Assembly (NCBI GenBank): GCA_963853835.1
Contig: OY970825.1
Coordinates: forward strand, 45,356,908 to 45,420,907
Origin: Calendula officinalis
Lineage: Eukaryota > Streptophyta > Magnoliopsida > Asterales > Asteraceae
DNA: 64,000 nucleotides
Direction of reading: 5' to 3'
Shown here: in pieces, positions 54,938 to 64,000 of the stretch
Layout: each line of letters starts with the position of its first letter
Position numbering within the stretch: position 1 is the first letter of the stretch
Made by a program: the position numbers and the translations under genes
The notes under the pieces: model-generated
Database searches by the model: none
What the model was told of the DNA's origin: nothing
Seen by the model: the letters and a program-made list of their open reading frames with translations, nothing else

Positions 54938-56764
54938 CAATTATCACCCAAAAAATTGAAGAAACTTGTATTCTTGAAGAATTGCTTGAATCTCCTTCTT
55001 TCTTTCCACTGATTTTCGGATTCTAGGGCATGCAATAGGTAATTTATCATCTTGTTGTTGTGTTCTTGAAGTTATAATTAAGGTTTTTGAGTTATGGTGG
55101 GTTTCTTGCATAAAGTGTTAAATTGTTTAAATCTTTACAATCTAAATGAAGTTGGTGACTGATTTCTATGTTTTAAATGTTTAGTTGTTGAGTAGCAACC
55201 AAACTTAGAGCTCTTAGCACCAAGCTTCTCCAATGGTGTTTGGGGAAGATGACCTAAAAACCCTAAAATTGAGAAGATGAAGTTTTATGCTTAAAGTAGT
55301 TAACTTTTAGTGAAAATGACATGCTAAAATGATTATTGTTGGTAGGAATTAACCATAGAATGAATTGTTGATTGTTGTCTTGAGTAATTGGGTGTTTGTA
55401 TGAAAATTTGTATAAAAACCCGTAGCTAAAGAAAATGGCAGCTTTTTGCTGAATTTTGGCGGTTTTGTAAAAATCATATAAAATCAACCGTAACTCCGTC
55501 TTGGGCGTGCGACCAGTCGTTTCGAAGGTCTCTGAGTCTACTTTATTTATTTCATAATTTCATAATCTGATATGGTCATAAAACTGTTCAGATTTCTGAG
55601 TTAGTACAAGAGGTCGTATGTCTCTTTTTCGGGTCATAGATGTATTGAAAACTTTGGGTGTTTCGATGTATAATATGTAAACATGAGGTTTGTCATAAAA
55701 TGGTAATTGTATGTTTAAGAAATGTTAATAAAATTATGTATTTGAAGTATTAGAACCTTGTTCTCGGTTTTGACCCGTTTGGGCCTAAATTATTAAATTA
55801 TGGTTTTGTTCAATTTAGTGTAGATGTTATTATAAACCTTTGACTATGAAAGTTTTGAGTTGGTTTAGTCACAAGTAGAATTGCAAGTAAGTGGTCTTAA
55901 AGTTGGTGCAATATATGCTTTGGTCATTAATTTATATTATTGTCATTTTCGGTGGAATTTAGTTACTAATTCGGTATTCATTTTATACAGGAAAAGGGAA
56001 GCAAGCTCAGTAATATAAGAATACTGAGTTTTGATCAAGTTGCTGTGCTAAGGTGAGTGGATTTAGTCTATAACTTGTATGGATTATAATGGTGTAGATG
56101 GTATTTCACATTCGGTTCTTGTTTGGGTGTTTGTTAATTAACTAGATATTCCCTACGTTATTTTTATGGATTGTTTATTTGGTATAGTAATTAATGAAGA
56201 TTATTAATTACTCGATTGAATGCGCATTCGGGTGGATAGAGGTCAGTAATGGGTGAATTCTACTGGGCCATTGGTTACTATTGGATAACGGATTCTTGGA
56301 CCTTGGATGCATTCGTTGCATTTGAAGGAGGCTTTACCGTGCCAATGTAGTAAAGGGGTCTTTCGGTTACCGTTGTTGGGCCAACAATGGTTTAGGGTTC
56401 GGCCGAACCGCCGTCCTCTGTGTTTGTGGTTACCTATAATTAGTTGTGTGAATCTTATATGTTGTGTTTATACAATTTAGATGCTTTATTCATTCACTTA
56501 GCTTTGTGCTAATCCCCCACCTCGTTGATTCTTTTGCAGGTTTGATAGTTGGACGGGTCAAGGGGTGTTTTGTCGGAATGGTCGACCGTGGCTCTGATTT
56601 TTGGATATAATTTGTAATTAGGCAATATTGGTGGTAAAACTGTTTTAATTTATGTTATGTTTGGTTATGTAATAACTTAAGTTTTGTGGTATAACTAAAA
56701 TGGGACGCTTCCGTAATAATTTTTTTTTTTAAAAAAAAAATGGCTTGAGTTTTTCGGTGTTACA
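54528..56764 (+). repeat. G1 3' LTR, 2237 bp
   Basis: About 98% identical to the 5' LTR by eye. The AC dinucleotide run at about 54901-54934 is longer than in the 5' LTR (about 40249-40265). Confidence 0.95.
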
Positions 56765-56769
56765 CTTTT

Positions 56770-58416
56770 ATTCATGGATATTGTATAACATACAAAGTCT
56801 GAATAAAAATGATTCTAACTCAAGTATTATTCCTCACTGGACATAGATACCGAATTATTACTGGATCATTACTTATTCCTTGCATTTGTATTGATTGCTC
56901 AATGACTCTTTAATTGTAACTTTTATCACTAATTACAATTAGTCATTTCTATTATACTAAAGACATAAGACGAGTATTTTAAAAATACTATTACTTTTGT
57001 CTTTGCTAGATGTTGTTCATGCAACTTTAGAACATTTTCTAGTCTTGCCCTTTTTACATGATTCGGTAAACTTAGGAGGATTGGAACATTACTCCTTTAG
57101 TTTCTTGAATCTATAAAACTTGCCTTGTAACTAAATCTCTTTTAGCTACTTGATTTGTAGATATCTTTTACTAGTTAAAGAAATTCCCTTAAATGATTAA
57201 CTTGTTAACTGGAGTGTGAATATCCTATTAGATTTGCAATAATTAATCACAAGACTTGTGACCACGCTATTAGACTTGCAACAATCCAATCAATGATCAT
57301 TTATTTCTCTTAACTCTTTGGCTAACGACTTGGTAATTCCTTGTTGTTAATGTCTTACTAACTCACTAAATTCATTAATATCTTTAATGAATTATGTTAG
57401 TCATAGCTCCCACTATCTTTTATGGAATTTAAGCATCACTTAAACTACTACTTTGACCTAGTCAATAACTTGTAGTTTAATCTTTTAAGAATTCTATCAA
57501 TAGTTAAGATCATCCTTTGGATTTGCGAATATCCACTAATCCTGTTTAGGGAATCATGACTTTTATTAATTACTGTATCTAACAAGTATAAAACACTTGA
57601 TATGATACTTTCAATTCCTAAACATATTAGTATTCTTTAAGAACTTTATTTAATGCCAAAGTCATTTATTGGATTTCTCAAATATCCATTATTCCTATAA
57701 GGGAATTATGACTTGATTAAATAATCTATTTATTACAAGTATAAAAGACTTGCAATAATACATTTTAATTCTTAAATACTTTAATATAGTTTGTCCCTTT
57801 TAAGAGTTCATTTAATGTCTAAGTCATTTCACTTGGATTTTACGAATATCCAATTATTCCTATTAGGGAATTATGACTTCATCAAATCCTTTATTACAAG
57901 TATGAAAGACTTGTAATAATACTCTTTAAAGTCTATCTTGATTATATCCAATATAATCATACTATATTAATACCAATACTTTAAAACTTTCTATCATAAG
58001 CAATGACTATTACTTAAGATGTTTTGACTAAGTTCAATAACTTTTGAACCTTATGCTTCCATAAAACTCTTAATACTTGTATTAGAAAAACTTCTAATTA
58101 CTAGTATCTAAGTACCTTGAGCTATCAGGACATTATCTATTCATACAACAATCAAACAAGTATAAAACATGAAATATAAAGTAAATCAAAAACTTGACTT
58201 GCAATCTAGTCATAAACCTTGACTAGTGTAATTGTCACACATGCACACAATATAATTCAACCATGGATTCGAATTTATTAAAACCAAAAACTTTGTTTTA
58301 ACATGAAAAAAGTTATCCAAAGAATAAAATATAATTGTTTTTACTGAATCCATAAAAGTACTGAATTATAAAATCTTGGTGCTCGTGGGATCATCACCAT
58401 CTCATGCCGGTCATCA
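56770..58416 (-). other. L interior downstream of gag, non-coding
   Basis: Where a copia element would carry pol, no protease, integrase or polymerase motif is found on either strand. It contains a three-unit tandem repeat listed separately. Confidence 0.6.
57475..57935. repeat. Three imperfect tandem units of about 150-180 bp within L
   Basis: Each unit has, in order, a TTAAGA(A/G)TT-like start, GGATTT followed by (C/G)AATATCCA, a GGGAAT(T/C)ATGACTT block and ACAAGTAT(A/G)AAA(A/G/C)ACTTG. Units begin near 57483, 57635 and 57799. They are diverged, so old. Confidence 0.7.
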
Positions 58417-59230
58417 TCACTTTCCATTTCCTCCTGCAATAAACGATTGCAAAAGTTAGATTACTCGTAATGTACTTTACAAGTATGTTAAAGTGATTAA
58501 GAAGTGTGGTTGTGTTACCTGAGGAACTTGCGTTTCCTCCACCACCACTTGCACCCATTGGACAATTCCTTTTCCAATGCCCAGCCTCGCCACACTTGAA
58601 GCACCGATTCTCGGTCCTCGCTGTGTTAGGCTTTACCTTCTTGACCTTTTATTTGACACCTTTACCATTTGGCACTCCTTGGTTAGGATAGGTTTTACCC
58701 TTTCCTTTACCACCATGCCCTTCTTCATCACTATCATCAGTTGTGCGACCCCTTTTAGAATTGGTCCCAATATTCAACTCAACAGCCTCGAGCATGGATT
58801 GTAGCACGGGAATGGAATTATCCATATCACGTTTGCTGTAGTTGGCTACAAAGAATTTGTAGTCATCGGACAATGAGTTGATTATAACGTCAATTGCTAA
58901 CTGCAATGGCATGTGGTGACCAAGCCTAGTGAGGTGATCAACGTGCAGTTTCATTTTCATGATGTGTGCACCTACTGATGCTCCCTTAGCCATCTTGCAA
59001 GAAGTGAACGCCTTACAAGTGTAAAATCCATGTCCTGGTTCGTTTTCTTCAACCTTGGCAGGGGTTTTCAACACGTTTCTTTCTCGGTCAATCCTATCCC
59101 TCTCTTGTCTGAGCATGATCTTAAAATCACGCCTCCAATTGCGAAAATTTGACCCAGTCTTTTCTTTCTTTCCTAGAAAGAAATGTCGCGAGAGTTTGTT
59201 GTAGGTTATCGTTATGTTTGTTGCTACCAT
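58417..59230 (-). pseudogene. L gag (copia-type, UBN2-like) with one stop and a possible intron
   Basis: Minus-strand frame from 59230: SNFRNWRRDFKIMLRQERD, then CKAFTSCKMAKGASVGAHIM, then QLAIDVIINSLSDDYKFFV, the usual order of copia gag. A TAA at 58649 follows NGKGVK. Beyond it the same frame holds a perfect CCHC knuckle, CFKCGEAGHWKRNC, and a Gly/Ser tail. At 58518 a GTAACA donor and at 58434 an ATTGCAG acceptor could remove 85 bp, after which a stop comes within six codons, at 58417. The segment between RDF and CKAF is shorter than usual. No pol follows. It packages RNA if made, but needs enzymes in trans. Confidence 0.75.
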
Positions 59231-60665
59231 CTACAAATCAAACCCAGTTTAATTAGTAATCATCAATAAACATTCTCTAAAATATATTATAAACCCATAA
59301 TTTATATTTTAGGCCTAGGATCCATATATATCAAATTCTCGCCGCAAGGTTTGGGCACTTCCCGATGAGACATGTTGTTTCTAGTAGGTAATATCTTTAC
59401 CGATCGTATCAAGACTTGACACGATTCCTAGGGGTCGTAGAATCTTTAGATTTATAATTTATCACAACCTTGTATAATCTAATTGTACATTTCTAAGTTG
59501 CAATAAAGTCTAGTATGTTTATTCTACTCAAGAACTTTTTGGGTTGGGACTCCCAGTTATCACCAAAATAGATCAGACCATCTAAGACATTGCGACGCTC
59601 TTCGCCGGGACTCCCGATTATCACAGAACCTTACGCACCCTGACACTCGCAATGATTTGAATCCATATCTAAGGTTCTTTGTCCTTACAATATGAATATC
59701 GTTGAACAAGTGAGGTGTTCCATTAGGTGGATAGTACTTCGATCTAAGATTTTCTTGGGTTTGTTTAAGTCTTAAATTAAAATTAAACCTTTATTCCAAT
59801 CTTAATCCTTGTTTAAAATGTGTGACTTGTGAATTAAAGAATTCTACAAGACACCTTTTTTAAAACTTAAGAACTTCTCTTTAAAACTTATAGTTTTGAC
59901 AATTGCGCGATTTATATGTATGTCTAAAACGAGGTGTACAAAACGTTTTACTAGGTTTGGTGAAAAACCTTATTTATAATAAAACTTATTTTATCTTACT
60001 TGAAAAACTTTTTAAAACTTATATTAAAGTTTTAATTCTATTATGATTCATAAACTTGAATCATAAACCTAGTTTAACACACCTTGTTTTTCACATGTTT
60101 AATAATGAAATTAAACATTTATTTTGACTTACTAGATTTGACCAAAACTTATGTCTTATCGACACACTAATAAACCTTGTGATTTTCTTGTGTAGCACCC
60201 ACTAGCTCCAACAACCATGATGGAACTTAAGCAAACACAATCACCAGTTTATATTTGGTGAAACTAATAAACTTATTATATAAAGACTATATATAATAAT
60301 TCTTATTTTGTTTAAACTTTTCTTACATTTAACTTGAACTAGTTAAATATAGGTTATAAAGTTTTCTTGTTATTTATCCTTTGATCATTAATCTAGTATC
60401 TTACATGACTTGTAAAATACTTATATTATACTTGTATAATTATCTAGTTATAATAACTTACAACTTTATACACTGTATAACTTTGTATATTTCTAGTTTA
60501 TCATATAATCTCAACTTGTACAATTTCTAGTTATAATGAAATCATAACTTTGTACTTTCTAGTCTTAATTATATAATAACTTTATACAATAACTAGTTAC
60601 ACTATTATCTTTTAAGATCAAAATAACATTACCCTTTTTAATTGTTCCATTTAATCTTGTATTTA

Positions 60666-60779
<114 letters not shown>

Positions 60780-61329
60780 TATAAACTTGTAACATTCTAA
60801 TAAGAATATTACATCTAATTTATACGTATGTATTTTAACTTAATCTAATTAAAATACGTATAAACTTATTATATCTTTTAAAATTCATTTTTCCTTTAAA
60901 TATTTAAAATTCTGAAAATTTTATATATATATATATCTAAATAAATAAATACACCTTGTTAATTTTAGAACTTAAAAATTAACACTTCTTTTAATCTTAT
61001 TAATTAGTTAAACCCTAATCTTGTTCTTGATCAATCAAAACTAGGGTTTTGACTTTCTTGATCAAAAACATTATTTATTAAAAGATTAATTTTAATCAAC
61101 CCTATCTAAACAATAAATTTTGTTTAAATTCTAAGATAGATCATAATCTTAATAAATTTATTTAAACTTTTTAATTTAAACCTTATAGACAATAAAACTT
61201 TGTCTAAGTTTCTAGGTTTAAAGAACTAGTTTTAATAAATCTATTAAAATAATAATTAAACCCATTAAATATGAACTTGCTTAATTATCTAGGTTTTTGA
61301 TTATTATCTTAATTAATTCTTTTAACTAA

Positions 61330-61800
61330 TTAAACTATACTAGTTTAATTTTCTTGATCCTAGGTTACTTCTAGGGTTCGAAATTCCTAAAGCCTAGGAA
61401 ACTTTTCCACCAATTAAACTAGGCTAGTTTAATCAAAGTTGGTGTCCAAGTAACCTCATGATTTTCGAAATCTTTGAGAAAAGGAAAGAATCCTCTTTGA
61501 CCAATTAAACCAATTCTTGGTTTAACATACTTGGTCCTAGATTTTGAAGATCATGTAATAAGGAAAGAATCCTCTTGATCAAGAACTTTGATATTCCTCA
61601 TCCTAGGGTTCTTCATCTTTTTCGAAATACTAGGGTTAGGGAAAGAAGCCTTTTGACCAATTAAACTAAACTAGTTTAATGTTTTTGGTCCTAGGGTTCT
61701 TTATAATTTTTGAAAATTACTAGGGTTAGATCCTTATGACCAATTAAACTAAACTAATTTAATGTTCTTGGTCTAGGGTTCTTACCCTTTTTCGAAAACT
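61330..61800. repeat. Diverged tandem repeats in the L leader
   Basis: A unit of the form (GACCA)ATTAAACTA(A)ACTAGTTTAAT, then TTGGTCCTAGGGTTCTT, then TTTTCGAAA, then (G)GAAAGAA(T/G)CCT recurs four to five times at about 80-120 bp spacing. AATTAAACTAGTTTAATT is palindromic. Confidence 0.7.
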
Positions 61801-61900
61801 AAGAAGAAGAAGAAGAAAAAGAATTGGAACAAAAAAAGAAAGACTTTAATTAAAATAAACAAACAAACTTTGTTAATCTAGTTTAGATTTCTAAACCAAC

Positions 61901-61912
61901 GCTCTGATACCA
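61901..61912 (-). promoter_or_regulatory. L primer-binding site
   Basis: Minus strand TGGTATCAGAGC, one base from the 5' LTR end. Confidence 0.93.
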
Positions 61913-61913
61913 G

Positions 61914-63040
61914 TGAAGGGTTTCATGGTACCTGATCGACCACTTGGGTCAACCTCCTAGTATGCTTGGTTCGAAACCTTGCTGACCAAGAACATGAACT
62001 TGTTCTTGACCGGTTAAAACCAACTAGCTGATTTAATCCCTAAAAGCGGAAGTGGGATTAAACCTAATTCTTAAACCCTAAAGGATTGGGATGTTGGAAA
62101 TCTAGATTAGATTAACAAGAAAGAAACCTTGTACGAAAAACTCGAACACACACACACATGCTTGTGGTGTTCGACGAACTAACCAAGAACCCTAGGGTTC
62201 TTGGTTCGATTTCGTCCAAGAGGGAGAAAAGGAAAGAGTGTTCCATGAATCATACCTTAGGTTTAGCTTAAGATAGTCCACTGATGATGAACACGACGAG
62301 CGATCCTCTAGACGATCACTTGCAACGATCTTGATCTTCGAAACTCGAAGAACATGAAGAACGAAAGAAGAACACGAAGAACACAAGACTTGTGTTCTTG
62401 GTGTTTCGGCCGAATAGGAGAGGGGGAGAGGGGATGAATTTCGTGTAGGGTTGCAAGGGAATAAGGGTTACCCTAAGGCTCTTATTTATACATAAATAAG
62501 TTACGCTTAGAATCCTTAAGTTTAATTAAGATTATATCTTTAATTAAACTTTCCTTTTAACACTTCCATCCCTTATAGTTTAACTAGTTTATTATTGTTG
62601 CACTTAACTATTAAATGTCTAGTATTAATACACTAATAATTCGGTACCCATATTCACGAAATATATACTTGTATTTATACTTTTAATAATTAATTATATA
62701 ATAACCATTACATAATTTATACAACAATATTATCCAATTACTATATGATTTAATGGCTTTAAATCATATCATGGATAATCTTTAATTAACACATTGTATA
62801 TTTACTCAGCTAGTAAATATACAAATACTTGTATTAATTAGTTAGTTAAACTAATCTGGTAATAAGTTAAACTTAACTTAATACTTAACTGATTCATAAT
62901 GAATATTATGAATCATTCCTCTTCGTAGTATCATTGCATATCTTGCTCGTATTACATGCACTCACCGGTGTGACCCTTAAGTGTTTCGTAGGTATAGATG
63001 TATCATCATAGGTTGACTAACTGTGCACATAAATCCTTCA
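61914..63040 (-). repeat. L 5' LTR, 1127 bp
   Basis: Partner of 37963-39078, with the same TGAAGG/CCTTCA ends, followed on the plus strand by the duplicated target CAAGT. Confidence 0.93.
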
Positions 63041-64000
63041 CAAGTTTCATCCATACTATGTTGATCATGGAATGAGTGATACTGATCAATTCAGAACTCA
63101 AGATCATACAATTACATCAAATACCGAGGTTCCCATTTCTGAGAACCCCAACACTGAGTTCCCAATTATTGATCCGAACAACTCCACCTATGAAGATGGT
63201 GAAAAATCCATCACTTCCCAAGGATCCACCTCAGATCTGCACAATGAAGAAGAACAGCAACCTGAACTGTCAAATACTGAACAAGATTTAGATCAGTATC
63301 AGACAGACGACACCCCAGATCAACAAGATATTGTTGAGCTTGCTTCGGATGCTCCCTTAGGGAACAATCTAAGGGAACACAGAGACCATCCTCACTTAAA
63401 TATTATTGGTCCAATTGAACAAGGTGTCCAAACAAGAAGAAAGTTAGCTTTTGAACCTCAAGCCACTGCCAATTTCTGTTACTTCTCAAGTTTTCTGTCT
63501 ACCATGGAACCAAAGAAAGCTGATGAAGCTTTATTAGATGAAGACTGGGTAGAAGCTATGCAAGAAGAGCTTACAGAATTTGAAAGAAACAAGGTATGGA
63601 ACTTAGTACCACCTCCTGCTGGAAAAAGTGGGTGTTCAGAAATAAGATGGACAAGGATGGTGTTGTAATCAGAAACAAGGCAAGACTGGTTGCTCAGGGT
63701 TACATGCAAGAAGAAGGCATTGACTATGATGAAACTTTTGCACCAGTTGCAAGAATTGAAGCTATTAGGTTGTATCTTGCATATGCAGCTTTCAAGAACT
63801 TCAAAGTTTATCAGATGGATGTCAAGAGTGCCTTCCTAAATGGAAAACTGCAAGAGGAAGTTTATATTAAACAACCCTCAGGTTTTGTTGATCCTAAATT
63901 TCCTAATTATGTTTCAAGCTTGATAAAGCTTTATATGGGCTCAAACAAGCTCCAAGAGCCTGGTATGATACCCTGTCTGAGTACCTAATTGAAAATAAAT
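63041..64000 (+). pseudogene. C2 pol, hinge and start of reverse transcriptase (runs off window)
   Basis: Begins with the duplicated CAAGT and continues the pol frame left at 37962, so the frame was open when L inserted. A Glu/Asp/Gln-rich hinge is followed by DWVEAMQEELTEFERNKVW and, after a frameshift at about 63630, KARLVAQGYMQEEGIDYDET and MDVKSAFLNGKLQ. Another frameshift at about 63915 disturbs the segment before the active-site box, which lies beyond the window. Inactive. Confidence 0.85.

Larger units (their letters stand above)
39871..56764 (+). mobile_element. G1: gag-only gypsy-type LTR retrotransposon, split by G2
   Basis: LTRs 39871-42096 and 54528-56764, flanked by identical CTTTT (39866-39870 and 56765-56769). 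The LTRs differ at about 40 of 2230 positions by eye. Without G2 the interior is only about 2.1 kb: leader, a broken gag and a degraded protease start. No reverse transcriptase, RNase H or integrase. It lies inside L on the opposite strand. Confidence 0.93.

Overview
This is eudicot nuclear DNA: AT-rich, with small GT-AG introns, plant MITEs, tRNA-derived SINEs and LTR retrotransposons primed by a TGGTATCAGAGC site. The retroelement families look like those of daisy-family genomes, but that placement is an inference. No RNA genes, CRISPR arrays or bacterial features are visible.

Left part (1-20.5 kb) is the host gene-bearing portion. It holds: the last exon of a plant-mobile-domain (PMD) gene converging on a Ulp1-like gene whose three catalytic positions are all replaced; a complete five-exon DUF4378/TRM-like gene (12592-14897, 528 aa); and a complete five-exon gene on the minus strand for a 159-aa coiled-coil protein resembling BORC/BLOC-1-type subunits (16126-18021). 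Around them lie small elements: a MULE-like inverted-repeat element with an internal 13-bp array, a LINE 3' remnant, SINEs (one with a perfect 15-bp target duplication), a 511-bp hAT-type element with perfect 8-bp duplications, a Stowaway element and a Tourist hairpin close to the start codon of the 159-aa protein gene.

Middle part (20.5-30 kb) is a minus-strand LTR element with a roughly 3.7-kb LTR and only a gag relic (here N1). A hAT insertion sits inside its 3' LTR, and its 5' LTR is truncated against a Helitron-helicase fragment. A repeat-like non-coding stretch follows.

Right part (29.8-64 kb) is a five-level nest of LTR retrotransposons. A decayed RE1/Ale-type copia (C1) is hit by a SIRE-type copia (C2, 33433 to beyond the window). 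C2 is split by a minus-strand gag-only element (L, 37963-63040, duplication CAAGT). L is split by a gag-only gypsy element (G1, 39871-56764, duplication CTTTT). G1 is split by a complete Tekay-like chromovirus (G2, 43240-53586, duplication GGTCG). Hand-compared LTR divergence falls in the same order (L about 4%, G1 about 2%, G2 about 0.6%), matching the nesting.

The most notable object is G2. Its gag-pol is open and carries a chromodomain, but only if three short GT-AG introns (91, 123 and 72 bp) are removed; then one 1502-codon frame results. Introns in an element that moves through RNA require that unspliced RNA be kept for transposition. G1 and N1 lack polymerase but share LTR termini and priming site with G2, so they may depend on such an element.
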